A stretch of 64,000 nt of DNA from DAOUMU01 sp034409055 (GCA_034409055.1 DAOUMU010000223.1:11808-75807); one strand, 5' to 3'. Positions 1 through 9,356 are shown, counted from the first letter of the stretch. A program made the numbers and translations. Notes: generated from the letters alone by a model not told the origin.

Positions 1-2
1 TG

Positions 3-266
3 CATGAAGCTCGGCAGTGGGCGGCCGGGGTTATTTTTAACCCCGGCGCGTATACGCACACCTCCATTGCCTTGCGCGATGCCATTGCCGGCACGGGCCT
101 GCCGGTGGTAGAGGTCCATCTGAGCAATATTCACGCCCGCGAGGCGTTTCGGCATAAAAGTATGCTGGCCCCGGTATGTGTAGGCCAGATCAGCGGTTTT
201 GGCTGGCGTAGTTACCTGTTGGGCTTAGAAGCAATTTTGGGCTATCTGAAGGGGAATGGCGAATGA
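3..266 (+). CDS. aroQ: 3-dehydroquinate dehydratase type II, C-terminal part (5' end outside window)
   Basis: AroQ dehydrates 3-dehydroquinate to 3-dehydroshikimate in the shikimate pathway in the cytoplasm. The frame is open from base 3, so the true start lies before the window; the ATG at 72 is internal. Visible type II dehydroquinase signatures are IFNPGAYTHTSIALRDA, then EVHLSNIHAREAFRHKS with the conserved His-Arg region, then a GFGWRSYLLGL C-terminal helix. The stop is TGA at 264-266. The last 87 or so residues of a family of about 145-150 are present and show no damage. Neighbouring genes have no obvious link to aromatic amino acid synthesis. Confidence 0.93.
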   Translation, partial: HEARQWAAGVIFNPGAYTHTSIALRDAIAGTGLPVVEVHLSNIHAREAFRHKSMLAPVCVGQISGFGWRSYLLGLEAILGYLKGNGE

Positions 267-371
267 GCGAATGACGAATAGGCGAACCCACAGGGCAGGT
301 GTGGCGAATAGGCGAATGGCGAAGCTAGGATAAATATTGGTCATTCATCATTCGCAGATTCGCCATTCGCA
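267..371. repeat. Intergenic stutter repeat of gcgaatg/cattcgc words
   Basis: Between aroQ and the coiled-coil gene the sequence consists of near-copies of gaatggcgaatgagcgaatg, followed by inverted copies such as cattcgccattcgcag. Direct copies lie to the left and inverted copies to the right, so a single strand could fold into a long imperfect hairpin between the convergent genes. The same words recur at 58916-58996. No promoter or ORF is apparent in it. Confidence 0.7.
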
Positions 372-374
372 GAT

Positions 375-914
375 TCAACCTGATAAGCGGGATTTGCGGG
401 CCGCTATTTCAGGGGGATCGTCGGTAAAGTCATCCGCGCTGACTTTTGTTTGAGCCGCCTCCACGCTGCTCGAGGTAGCCGTGTCCGTAGGGCTCCCTCC
501 TTGAGCCATCGCCTGGGTGGCCTCTTGGTCTTTAAGGGCAGCCGCTTTGGCCTGCTTTTCGACCGCCTCTTTGGCCAGGGCCAGTTTCTCCTCTAACGAC
601 GCTAGCTTTTCCTCCAGATTAATGGCCTGGATTGATTCTTGCTCCAGGTGACGTTCCAGTTCAGTCGCTCTTTTTTCATGTGCCTGTTGTTCGGCCCGAT
701 CACCACGTTGGGCCGCTTCTTCCGCTTGGGTGCGCTCGAGTTTGAGCCGCTCGGCCAGCAGGCGTTCCTGAGCCTCTACATTGGCCAGGGCTTGACGAAT
801 CTCGGCCAATAGCTTTTCTTCCCGCTTGTCAAGGGCACTGCGCCGCTCGCGGCGCGGCAACTTGGCCCGAGTGGTCGCATTCAGCAAGGTTTCGATTTTT
901 TTGAGAAGATCCAT
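375..914 (-). CDS. Coiled-coil protein of unknown function
   Basis: A 179-residue soluble protein with no signal peptide or membrane segment. Residues about 25-125 are an almost uninterrupted heptad-like helix rich in Glu, Ala, Leu, Arg and Gln, for example ERLLAERLKLERTQAEEAA, which predicts a long coiled coil. The C-terminal 45 residues are low complexity (Ser/Thr/Ala/Asp) and probably disordered. The start ATG at 914 has no strong Shine-Dalgarno in view. I do not recognise a family; a PspA-like or scaffold role is conceivable but not shown. It is convergent with aroQ and lies downstream of the protease fusion on the same strand, separated by about 190 bases. Confidence 0.7.
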   Translation of the reverse strand: MDLLKKIETLLNATTRAKLPRRERRSALDKREEKLLAEIRQALANVEAQERLLAERLKLERTQAEEAAQRGDRAEQQAHEKRATELERHLEQESIQAINLEEKLASLEEKLALAKEAVEKQAKAAALKDQEATQAMAQGGSPTDTATSSSVEAAQTKVSADDFTDDPPEIAARKSRLSG

Positions 915-920
915 TGAGTT

Positions 921-968
921 TACCTGGTTAGTTCGTTAGTTCGTTAGTTTGTTAGTTGGTTAGTTTGC
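921..968. repeat. Short tandem gttagtt repeat upstream of the coiled-coil gene
   Basis: Several imperfect copies of gttagttcgttagttngtta follow the start of the coiled-coil gene. They belong to the same class of intergenic word repeats seen at 267-371, 55718-55792, 58916-58996 and 63085-63184. The function is unknown; on the minus strand this is the leader of the gene ending at 375. Confidence 0.55.
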
Positions 969-1105
969 GGTTTGTTACCTGGATTATAGGCTTAGACGAT
1001 CCAACTAACCAACTTTTTAACCACACGCACTGTTATTTTACCACGAATCGACCAGGTTGCGAAGAGGTAAAGTACAGAAGTACAGAAAAGGCATTTGCTG
1101 ACAGC

Positions 1106-3652
1106 CTATCGTCTATACTCCAGGGCCAACTTGACTGCTTCCAGGGCATTAATCTCCCCCCAGCCATAAACATTGTTGGGACTACCGATTACATCGCCGC
1201 AGGCGCAGACGTTCCCTTCAGCTAAATCGGCCAACTGGCCTAACAGAGACGTATCAGCCGGAGTTTCAGACTCAAGGGCACAGGTGGCGTTGACTGCCAC
1301 CGGCCTGGCCGATTGGCCAATAATCTGTTCCGTGGCCTCAATCTGGCCGATTAAGTCGGGATTAGCCGACCAGAGCAAGGCGACCAGACCGGTCACATGC
1401 GGTCCGGCCATACTGGTGCCCGAGGCGGTGCCATAGCCGCTGCCCGGTATACTGGAGCGCACGTTATCTCCCGGCGCGGCAATGTCCGGTTTCAGCAGGA
1501 GGGAGGGGTCGGTCGTCCCTTCAGATGTCCCATTGGGAACCGGACCACGGCTGCTGAAGCCGGTAATGAGCCCTTGTCCATTGGTGGCCCCCACTGAAAA
1601 AACATCATCGTAACGAGCCGGGGGTTCGAACACGGTTTGGCAGCCCGGGCCGTCGTTGCCTGCACTGACCACCATCATAATGCCGGCCGTGCGCAAGGCG
1701 GCCGTAGCCGGTTCCAACACGGTATCATCGCAGCCCTCAATATCGGGACATCCCCAGGAATTGTTGATAACGTGAGGGGCCATTGACACGTCGCCGTCGG
1801 TAAAGGGGTTGCCCCCCAGGGGATAGGGAGCCAGGAAAAACTCCATACATTCGGTGTAGCTGGCCGGATTGCCCAGGCCACGCCGCATATTGCGGCAACC
1901 AATCCAGCGAGCCCCGGGAGCCATGCCAATTTGGTTACCCTGGCCGTCGTCGCCCAGAATGGTGCCCATGGTGTGGGTGCCGTGCCTGTCATCGTCAATA
2001 GGTGCAGGCGCCTCAGACCAGGCGTCGTGCCAGTGGTAATTGTGATCCACCTCCCCGGAGCTATTGAAACCCCGATAGGCCCGGTGCAGGGCCGGATGCT
2101 GCCAATCATAGCCGGTATCTTGCCCGGCTACCACAATGCCCTGGCCGGTAAAATTCATGGCCCATACTTTATCCGCCTGAACCTGGCTGATGTTCCACTC
2201 AACACCTGAGTCCGCCTGGGGAACATCACCGTAACCGGGCTCAAAAGAAGGAAACGGATAAGCACGAACGTTAGGATTGAGCATAACCCTGGCCACGCCG
2301 GGCAGATTGGCAAAATCGTTCATCCGGCGGTGGTGACTTGAGACCGCAATCATGTTGATCAAATAGAAGGGGCGATAATCCAGTCCGGCCGCCTCCAATG
2401 CCTCCCGAACCGGGGCCTGCGTTCGCTCGGCGGTTTCAAGCAGTCGCTCACGCACAAAAGCCCGCCGGGCAACGAGATCCTCAATTTCTTCTGCCCCGCT
2501 TAAATCGGCCTGTTCAGCCATAATGATTAGAAAACCGTCGTTGTAGAAGCCAGGCCGTCCGAACAAAAGCCACAGTCCGAGCCATAGCCCGCCCACAAAA
2601 AGGGTGGCGCTCAGGGCTAAGGCCGTGGTAGTCAGGCCGGATAATCGCCAGCGAGGGGCCAGCCATTGCCGTCCCCCCCATAACACCAGGGCCAGTCCCC
2701 CGGCCCCAAATACCATCCACAGGCGGGCAATCGTTTGCCAGGGTTGGGTGATGACGGCCAACTCAACGCGAGGGTCGGTAAAGAGGGGGGGGAAGGCCCG
2801 GTAGGCCCAGGCGAAAAGAAGCCCGGTCCAGATGCTGCCGGTTAAGGCCCGTAGTTCTGTGACCAGCAGGGCAAAAGGAATGGCGCTGATCAGTAACACC
2901 AGCTTGCTCCAGTCCTGATGAGGTCCAATCATACTGGGGGTAAAAGCGATGTAGGTCAGCAGGGCCAGCAGGGCGGCCAGCGCTTTACGCTGCTGAAAAT
3001 TGGAGGTAATCAGGCCCAGGACCGCGCCCCGGAACAGAATCTCTTCCGGCAGACTGACGGCCAGGGCTTGCAGCAGGATCAGCAAGCTGCCCCAACTATC
3101 GCCCAGGGCTCCGGCCAGCGGCCAGCCGATGGTCAGTACGGCCATCACCACCAGGGTAAGCAGCAATCCGGCCAGAGGTGGACGATCAAAGCCAAAGGCA
3201 TGCCCAAGCAGCCAACGAGGGACGCCAGCTCGCCACAGGCCCAGCCCCCCGATGCCCACAGCCGCCACCGTCAAGACAATCAGCCGCAGTCCGGTTTCCA
3301 GGTTGCTGCCCGCTTCCGATGCGGTTCGGATGGCCACGGCAATGATGATGTAGAGACTGGTCACTAACAGGACCAGGGCCAAGGGCCATAAACTATCCCG
3401 GCGACGCCAGTAAACCAGACCAGCAAAGCCGGTGAAGGGGATGAACAGGAGGCCGCTCAGCAAGGCTAGACCGAGGAGGTTGCTGGCCTGGCTGGACCAG
3501 GTGACTGGCAGCAGGGACATCCCCCCCCAGACCAGCATTGGAGTGACAGCCAGCCAACCTAAAAGCAGGCAGAACAGAAACAGTTGGCCCACCGAAGGGG
3601 GAGGAAGTTGGGGAGGAGAGGTGTTTTGTAGCTTTTCTTGAAATGATGACAT
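1106..3652 (-). CDS. Fusion of a CPBP-type membrane protease with a subtilisin-like serine protease
   Basis: An 848-residue protein with two protease parts. Residues about 20-365 are polytopic membrane sequence with a CPBP/CAAX-type EEILFRG motif (Glu203-Glu204, Arg208); the second CPBP motif (His245 region, MIGPHQDW) is only weakly conserved. Residues about 373-466 look like an I9-type subtilisin propeptide. Residues about 490-848 are an S8 subtilase with Asp512 (QDTGYD), His557 (RHGTHTMG), oxyanion Asn630 (VINNSWG) and Ser747 (GTSMAGPHVTG), so the triad is intact. The likely topology places the S8 domain outside the cytoplasm, tethered to the membrane. Either domain alone is common; this joining is unusual. 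The frame is continuous and no internal ribosome site is obvious. The start is ATG at 3652 with a weak Shine-Dalgarno. Confidence 0.88.
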   Translation of the reverse strand: MSSFQEKLQNTSPPQLPPPSVGQLFLFCLLLGWLAVTPMLVWGGMSLLPVTWSSQASNLLGLALLSGLLFIPFTGFAGLVYWRRRDSLWPLALVLLVTSLYIIIAVAIRTASEAGSNLETGLRLIVLTVAAVGIGGLGLWRAGVPRWLLGHAFGFDRPPLAGLLLTLVVMAVLTIGWPLAGALGDSWGSLLILLQALAVSLPEEILFRGAVLGLITSNFQQRKALAALLALLTYIAFTPSMIGPHQDWSKLVLLISAIPFALLVTELRALTGSIWTGLLFAWAYRAFPPLFTDPRVELAVITQPWQTIARLWMVFGAGGLALVLWGGRQWLAPRWRLSGLTTTALALSATLFVGGLWLGLWLLFGRPGFYNDGFLIIMAEQADLSGAEEIEDLVARRAFVRERLLETAERTQAPVREALEAAGLDYRPFYLINMIAVSSHHRRMNDFANLPGVARVMLNPNVRAYPFPSFEPGYGDVPQADSGVEWNISQVQADKVWAMNFTGQGIVVAGQDTGYDWQHPALHRAYRGFNSSGEVDHNYHWHDAWSEAPAPIDDDRHGTHTMGTILGDDGQGNQIGMAPGARWIGCRNMRRGLGNPASYTECMEFFLAPYPLGGNPFTDGDVSMAPHVINNSWGCPDIEGCDDTVLEPATAALRTAGIMMVVSAGNDGPGCQTVFEPPARYDDVFSVGATNGQGLITGFSSRGPVPNGTSEGTTDPSLLLKPDIAAPGDNVRSSIPGSGYGTASGTSMAGPHVTGLVALLWSANPDLIGQIEATEQIIGQSARPVAVNATCALESETPADTSLLGQLADLAEGNVCACGDVIGSPNNVYGWGEINALEAVKLALEYRR

Positions 3653-3752
3653 TGGAATGATGAGTTAAGTTACTGACTTGTTACGATGGTCGCTACTTTT
3701 ATTATACTGGCAACATGCTCCTTATCGTAAATCGTCATTCGCAAATCGTAAA

Positions 3753-6700
3753 TCAGTATTCCCCAACCAGCGCCTGTATCTCTCGATTTTCCGGGATGCT
3801 GGTCAGATAACTTTCTCGCAGGGCAGGGTCATCGATTTGGGCTGCCTGGGAGGCTACGTATTGCCGGGCTTGCTCCAGGACTGACTGGGCTTGTTCAAAT
3901 TTTTGATTGGCCTGCAAAATGTGGTAGCAGGTTAGATAAACCATGGCCGGGTGCTCAATGCCTTGCGTGCCTCGACGGGCCATAAAACCCAGGGCATGGC
4001 CAGCACAGGTGTCAGCCAGGCTTAGATCATTGCGAGCCAGCGCCACCCGCCCCAGGAGGGCGACATCTTCCATCATCGTCACTTCTTGTTGGCTCTCACG
4101 CTCAATCTTGAGCGCCTCCATAACATATTTCCTGGCTTCCGCGAATTTTCCGTCGTTAGCCAACGTCCAACTATAATAAGTCAATGCTCTGGCCAGACCC
4201 CACGGGTCGTTATGTTCCCTTAAAATTTCGATGGCTCTTTCTAAGAAGGTCAAAGCTGTTTCATACTCTGCCAGGCGGCAATAAAGAAAGCCCAAATGGT
4301 AAAGATTGTGAGCCTCGCGGTAACGGTCCCCAATGGATTGGTAGAAGGTCAGAGCCTCCTCAAAAAGGTATCGAGCCAGGTCATAATTACCCAGGCTGCG
4401 CTGTAACTTGCCCAGGTTATGCTGGGTTAAAGCTTCGCCAGCCCGGTCGCCAATCTTACGGTGTAACGCCAACGACTGATCGTGATTTTGCCGAGCGGCC
4501 ATATGCTGCCCCATATCGTAATGAACCCGGCCCAGATTACGCAGGCCGTTGCCCAGACCAACCTGATCACCTGTTGCTCGCCACAACTCTATCGCCTCTT
4601 GAAAAAAGTAAAGTGCCACCTCGTAGTCGGCCTGGTAATGGGCCACAATGCCCAGATTGTTCAAACAATCTGCTTGAGCGATTTTATCCTGGCGGTTTTG
4701 GGCAATCAGCAAGGCATACTGTAAATGATCCGGGGCCGCTTCGTACGCTCCCCGTAGATAGAGTAATTTGCCCCACTGGTTGTGTCCCTCGCCCAGCAGC
4801 TTTTCATCACCGGCTTTTTCGGCCAGTTGGACAGAGCGCTCAATCATTTCCAGGCCAGAGTCGTAGTCGCCAACCGTCTCGTATAAATAGGCCCACTGTT
4901 TTGCAGCCAGCGCCCGGCGGCGATCGTCGTTGAGGGCCTCGGCCATAATACCCAACGTGCCCAGGTCTTCTAACTCCTCGTCACGCCAACCAATCAGGTT
5001 ATATAACTTGGCCCGTTCCAGAAGAATATCCCAATAGTCAGTGGAGATCAGGCCGGTGCCGCCTTCGGAGGCTGGCCGGCTGGCCAGACCGGTTAAAATC
5101 TCAGAATAGTAACGAATAGCGGCCTGATTGGCATACTCGCGGTGGGCTTTTTGACCGGCAATTTTTAAATAATGCAGCGCTTTTTCCCAATTATCGCTAC
5201 GATTGTAATGAAAAGCCAGTTGTTCGACTTCATCAGGGGTCGAAGCCTCCAGGGCTGCCCCAACAGCGGCGTGCAATTGGCGGCGTTGAGCCAACAACAA
5301 GCCTTCATAGACCACCTCTTGGGTGATAATATTACGAAAAACGTACTCCCACTTCGGGGCAGGTGCTTCCAATCGGATCAGTTTTTCATTTTCAAGCTTG
5401 TCAAGATGCGAGGGGAGCAAAAGCCGAACCCCATTCATAGGGTGAATATCCGACAAGAGTGACCGTCGAAAGCTGGTGCCAATCACAGAAGCGATTTTTA
5501 AAGTCAATTTTTCAGCTTCTGATAATCGATCAATCCGCGAGAAAACAACGTCCTGGATCGTATCGGGCAAATCTAACATTTCTAGCAGTTCGAAGGCTTC
5601 TTTTTTTTGACTGGCCATTACATCCATAACAGCCCGGGTGATTTCGTGGAGAAAGAATGGATTTCCCTGCCCTCGACTCAATAAAATCTCTTCTGTCTCC
5701 ACTGACAATGACTTATCGCCTAACAAAATTCTGACCAGATCCAGGCTTTCTTCAGGCGAGAGCCGTTCGAGGTAAATGGTATATGTATCGGGTAAATCCC
5801 TCACCCCGGCCAGCAACTGTGAATCTGTTTCTGGCATAGGTCGATAAACCAGGACCAGCAAGAGTGAATGATCGGCCAATTTTTGAGCCAGGTAAGCCGC
5901 CAGAGATAATGACAACTCGTCGGCCCAATGAATATCCTCCAGCAAAATCAACAAAGCGTGTCGCTCCGCCTGGTGACGCAATATGGCTTCAATCAGGGCA
6001 AACGTATTATTGCGACGCAGTTCACCGGCAATGTAGCGCGTAAAATCATTTTCCGGGATCTTTAGCCCCAATACATCCGCCAATAACGGCAGACGGTCGG
6101 CCCAATAGCCGGCTTGCCCAGGTGGGTCCGGCACCTCAGCCATGCCGGTCGTTAGCCGGGCCAGTTGCTGCTCTGGCGAGAGGGAGGGAGTAAGACCAAA
6201 AATAGCTGACAGTACCTCGCGCCAGGCTTGATAGGGAATTTGTTGGCCATAGCTAATACATTTGCTACCATAGCCCATTCCCCCGCCCATAACCCACTCA
6301 CGCACGATTTCCTCGGCTAAACGACTTTTACCCATACCGGGTTCGCCCTCGAGCAATAAGAGTTGTCGTTTGCCGGTCCGGCCTCGGGCAGCTATCCGGC
6401 GGATTTGCTCAAGCTCTGCTTTACGCCCAACCAGAGGGTCTTCGTAGAGCAGGTAGCGGACCACGAACTCGTCCCGCGCCCCCTGTTCACCTTTAACCAG
6501 ATAGGCAGGCAAGGCTTTGACTTTGCCTTTTAGTGAGATTTGCCCCAGACTTTTGGTGATAAAGTGGGGACCGGCCCGTTCTTTGACCCGTTCACTGATA
6601 ATGATGGCGCCGGCCCGGCCATATTGCATCAGCCGGGCGGCCAGGTTGACCTCATCACCAATCACAGTGTACTCTCGCCGGCTGGGAGCACCGACCGGCC

Positions 6701-7817
6701 CGGCAAAAACGGGACCTTCAGTAATACCGATAGCCATACGCAGATTTTGTTCTTGGGCTATGGTTTGTAACCCCAACGCACAGGCTATGGCTCGGATGGC
6801 ATCGTCTTCGTGAAACAAGGGCGGGGCGCCAAAGAGAATCAATAGCACCGTTCCTTTATCGTCAACAGCTACTTTCCCCAGCGATCCCTCAAAACGATAG
6901 ATGACTTCTTGAGTGGCCTGCAAAAAATTCTGTAGTTGCTCGCCGATATCGGCTGCTTCGTAATCAAATCCGCCAATCCCTATAAACAGAACCACCATCC
7001 GGCGCAGTTCGGCCAGCCATTCAGATTGCTCCTCCAGGCGAGTTTTAATGGCATAAGGCACGTAACTCTGCAAAGCCTTTTCTGCTAACTGTCTCTGTTC
7101 ATCGTTCAGTCGTCCCCAATTCAATCTGGTGGGGGGCAAAGCCGGTGGCAGGGGGGTGACAACCTTGTACAGATTGACAAACCCAGGACTGTTTGGGCTG
7201 GCTGTGCCGCTAAAGAATTCCTCAGCCTCGGTCCAGGCTTGGGGACTTAAAATGATTTGGCCGGGTTTAGCTTGACGTTCGGCTGTCGCCACCTGGATTA
7301 ACGGATCCCCGCCGACCACGTACTCCCAACGTTCCAGAACACCCCCAATGGTACACTCCAAAACTTCTCCAACCCCAATCCCCACTTTCATCGATAGAGA
7401 AGCAGGTCCCCACGAGGTTTCGATGTTAGCAAAATGGCTCATTTCAGCCTGCATCGCCAGGGCACATTCTCCGGCTTGACGCACAGCCAATTGCCTTGAG
7501 GTTTCCTCGGTGGGGAAAAGGACGATCATGGCATCACCGGAAAACTTAATGACCTGACCGTGATAAGCCTGAATAATCTGGATCATTTGGGTGAAATATT
7601 GGTTGATGAGATGGGTCAGTTCTTCAGCGCCGGTGGGGCCAGTTTGCCCCAGTAATTCGCTGAGGGGAGTAAAGCCGGAAATGTCAGTGAGCAAAACAGC
7701 CGCCGGAAAGCGACGAGCCATCGGCCCGGTCAAAGGACGAGGCTGGCGATAAATAGCCTGGGCAACCGGCGTTGGGACGTAAGCCGCTAATTTTTTTAAT
7801 AAGTTGGGTGAAATCAT
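3753..7817 (-). CDS. Soluble-adenylyl-cyclase-like protein: two class III cyclase domains, ATPase and TPR repeats
   Basis: A 1354-residue cytoplasmic signalling protein. Order: cyclase domain C1 (about 35-205), cyclase domain C2 (about 270-440), an AAA/STAND-type ATPase with P-loop GEPGMGKS (491-498), then TPR repeats over roughly 850-1330. C1 keeps the two metal-binding Asp residues (Asp45 in TDISGF, Asp95 in FSGDAMIVLF) but lacks the Asn-x3-Arg pair. C2 lacks the first Asp (FIGIGGF) but keeps Asn391 and Arg395 (NLAARL). The halves therefore look complementary, as in mammalian sAC and transmembrane cyclases, where one active site forms at the C1/C2 interface. Nucleotide product (cAMP favoured) and stimulus are inferred, not shown. 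It is followed on its coding strand by the protease fusion about 100 bases away. Confidence 0.88.
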   Translation of the reverse strand: MISPNLLKKLAAYVPTPVAQAIYRQPRPLTGPMARRFPAAVLLTDISGFTPLSELLGQTGPTGAEELTHLINQYFTQMIQIIQAYHGQVIKFSGDAMIVLFPTEETSRQLAVRQAGECALAMQAEMSHFANIETSWGPASLSMKVGIGVGEVLECTIGGVLERWEYVVGGDPLIQVATAERQAKPGQIILSPQAWTEAEEFFSGTASPNSPGFVNLYKVVTPLPPALPPTRLNWGRLNDEQRQLAEKALQSYVPYAIKTRLEEQSEWLAELRRMVVLFIGIGGFDYEAADIGEQLQNFLQATQEVIYRFEGSLGKVAVDDKGTVLLILFGAPPLFHEDDAIRAIACALGLQTIAQEQNLRMAIGITEGPVFAGPVGAPSRREYTVIGDEVNLAARLMQYGRAGAIIISERVKERAGPHFITKSLGQISLKGKVKALPAYLVKGEQGARDEFVVRYLLYEDPLVGRKAELEQIRRIAARGRTGKRQLLLLEGEPGMGKSRLAEEIVREWVMGGGMGYGSKCISYGQQIPYQAWREVLSAIFGLTPSLSPEQQLARLTTGMAEVPDPPGQAGYWADRLPLLADVLGLKIPENDFTRYIAGELRRNNTFALIEAILRHQAERHALLILLEDIHWADELSLSLAAYLAQKLADHSLLLVLVYRPMPETDSQLLAGVRDLPDTYTIYLERLSPEESLDLVRILLGDKSLSVETEEILLSRGQGNPFFLHEITRAVMDVMASQKKEAFELLEMLDLPDTIQDVVFSRIDRLSEAEKLTLKIASVIGTSFRRSLLSDIHPMNGVRLLLPSHLDKLENEKLIRLEAPAPKWEYVFRNIITQEVVYEGLLLAQRRQLHAAVGAALEASTPDEVEQLAFHYNRSDNWEKALHYLKIAGQKAHREYANQAAIRYYSEILTGLASRPASEGGTGLISTDYWDILLERAKLYNLIGWRDEELEDLGTLGIMAEALNDDRRRALAAKQWAYLYETVGDYDSGLEMIERSVQLAEKAGDEKLLGEGHNQWGKLLYLRGAYEAAPDHLQYALLIAQNRQDKIAQADCLNNLGIVAHYQADYEVALYFFQEAIELWRATGDQVGLGNGLRNLGRVHYDMGQHMAARQNHDQSLALHRKIGDRAGEALTQHNLGKLQRSLGNYDLARYLFEEALTFYQSIGDRYREAHNLYHLGFLYCRLAEYETALTFLERAIEILREHNDPWGLARALTYYSWTLANDGKFAEARKYVMEALKIERESQQEVTMMEDVALLGRVALARNDLSLADTCAGHALGFMARRGTQGIEHPAMVYLTCYHILQANQKFEQAQSVLEQARQYVASQAAQIDDPALRESYLTSIPENREIQALVGEY

Positions 7818-7953
7818 GACGAGTTAATTATGTATGATCAATGATCAATTGTCAATAGGTTAAATAGGGGAATAGCAACCCTAAATTTGGGTATAGGATA
7901 GGGATAAGGCAGGTCGGATTGAAGTTTTCGGGGCAAACAAACTATCCATTTTT

Positions 7954-8050
7954 GCCACGAATTACACGAATTTTCACTAATTTTTTGCTTTTTATTCGTG
8001 CCAACACCTACACTTGCGGCACAGGTGCAAGTGTTCGTGCAATTCGTGGC
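7954..8050. repeat. Inverted repeat with gccacgaattacacgaa arms
   Basis: Left arm 7954-7970 (gccacgaattacacgaa) pairs with 8034-8050 (ttcgtgcaattcgtggc) with one mismatch. Inside it, acacttgc at 8010-8017 pairs exactly with gcaagtgt at 8027-8034. The nested hairpins resemble a small non-autonomous palindromic element. Confidence 0.75.
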
Positions 8051-8172
8051 GAATCATCACTGGGGAGACGAGAGTATCTGCGCCCTATTTAGAATTGGAA
8101 TTGCTGATAGGGGAGGAACGATTGAATCAAAAAAAGGAGGGCTTCTCACTTATTTATGGGGTTGGACAGTGT

Positions 8173-8248
8173 GGAGCCTGCTACCTATGGCAATGTAGCC
8201 GGAAAAAAGTGGCCGACCTTTTGCCTCATTTATTGGGTAGCAGGCTCC
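8173..8248. repeat. Inverted repeat with perfect 13-base arms
   Basis: ggagcctgctacc at 8173-8185 pairs exactly with ggtagcaggctcc at 8236-8248, with a 50-base spacer. No ORF uses it. It is a second palindromic unit in the same gap. Confidence 0.75.
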
Positions 8249-8410
8249 CACCGATTGTTATTTAACATTATATTGTTGATTATGCTGCCTAACTTGACGC
8301 CAATCCTACGTAATCCCCACGCCCCGGCCCACCCAATTGGCTGTAGCCCCCCCGGCCCCCCACAGGGGGGAGAAGGGGCAACAGCTTTATTTGAGGGGGC
8401 GTATCAACTA

Positions 8411-8451
8411 CCGGGCATAGGGATGCTACCGGGCATAGGGATGCCTCGGCT
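8411..8451. repeat. Tandem cgggcatagggatgc repeat (copy 1 of 3 loci)
   Basis: Two copies of accgggcatagggatgc in tandem, followed by ctcggctac. The same word appears at 39713-39737 and, again doubled, at 46288-46332, each time followed by a c(t/c)nggc(c/t)tac tail. This is an interspersed repeat family in intergenic DNA. Confidence 0.75.
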
Positions 8452-8459
8452 ACTTGGTT

Positions 8460-9335
8460 TTAAAACAGCACGTTTGCCAGTTTTTGCCGGTAGGTTCTGG
8501 TGATTGACTGGTCTTCACCGATAACGGTGAAGAGGGCTAACATGGCCTTGCGGGCACCGTCGTTATTGTATTGACGATTGCGACGCACGACCTCCAAGAA
8601 TTGATCCAAAGCTTCGATGTATCGCTCTTCCGTGGCCAGCAGGCTGGCCAGGGCATAGCGACTGGGAATATCAGCCGGGTTGGCCAGGATTTTGGCTCGC
8701 AGATCCGGTTCACTGTGCCCGGCAGCGTATTGGCGAAATTGGGCGGTGGCCAGCAAGGCCTCTGCGGCCGACCTTTCACGAACGCCGGCCGGGATACGTT
8801 CCAGAATAGAGAGGGCCTCATCGAGCTGGTCCTGCTTCATCAAGGTACGTCCCAAGGCAAACATAGCCGGATAATGATCGGCCTTTTCTGCCAGAGCGGC
8901 CTTATAATTTTCAACGGCCATGGCCAGTTGGCCGCTCATTTCCCACTCGAAGCCCTGCCTGGCGTACAGGTCGGCCGTGGAGGGCAGCAGCCCCTGGACA
9001 AATTTTCGTACCTGGGGTTCGGGCAAGGCCCCGGTAAATTCATTGGCCATCTTGCCGTTAATGAAAGCCTTGACCGCCGGAATGCCCTGGACGCGGTATT
9101 GCATGGCCACGTTGGGGTTACTGTCCACGTCTACTTTGGCCAAAATGAAAGCTCCCTTATACTCCGCAGCCAGTTTTTCCAGCACGGGTCCCAACATCCG
9201 GCAAGGGCCACACCAGTCAGCCCAGAAATCGACCACCACCGGCACGGTTTTTGAGCGTTCCAATACCTCGGTGGCAAAAGTTTGGTCAGTGACGTCGATG
9301 ATGTAACTGTTAGCAGTGGTTGTTGTCGTTGCCAT
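8460..9335 (-). CDS. Thioredoxin-TPR protein (CnoX/YbbN-like)
   Basis: A 291-residue cytoplasmic protein: thioredoxin fold over about residues 10-115 with active site WADWCGPCRM (an intact CxxC), followed by TPR-like helical repeats to the C-terminus. The family combines redox activity with holdase/chaperone functions. The start is the ATG at 9335, preceded by ggagaag at a good distance; the longer in-frame reading to 9464 begins in non-coding repeat DNA and is not supported. It stands alone, with repeat-rich gaps on both sides, so context gives no partner. CnoX-like is a domain-level call; E. coli YbbN lacks the full CxxC, whereas this protein should be an active thiol-disulfide oxidoreductase. 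Confidence 0.88.
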   Translation of the reverse strand: MATTTTTANSYIIDVTDQTFATEVLERSKTVPVVVDFWADWCGPCRMLGPVLEKLAAEYKGAFILAKVDVDSNPNVAMQYRVQGIPAVKAFINGKMANEFTGALPEPQVRKFVQGLLPSTADLYARQGFEWEMSGQLAMAVENYKAALAEKADHYPAMFALGRTLMKQDQLDEALSILERIPAGVRERSAAEALLATAQFRQYAAGHSEPDLRAKILANPADIPSRYALASLLATEERYIEALDQFLEVVRRNRQYNNDGARKAMLALFTVIGEDQSITRTYRQKLANVLF

Positions 9336-9356
9336 TAATTCTTCTCCAAAACGATT

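Larger units (their letters stand above)
7818..8459. other. 640-base non-coding gap filled with inverted repeats
   Basis: No convincing gene lies here; the small plus-strand ORFs around 7998-8503 have no recognisable domain and run through repeats. The gap holds a partial copy of the aggcaagtcggatt element (about 7898-7945; fuller copy at 38870-38941), the inverted repeats at 7954-8050 and 8173-8248, a C-run/G-run hairpin at about 8348-8378, and two copies of the cgggcatagggatgc word at 8411-8451. It looks like a repeat sink upstream of the cyclase gene. Confidence 0.7.
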
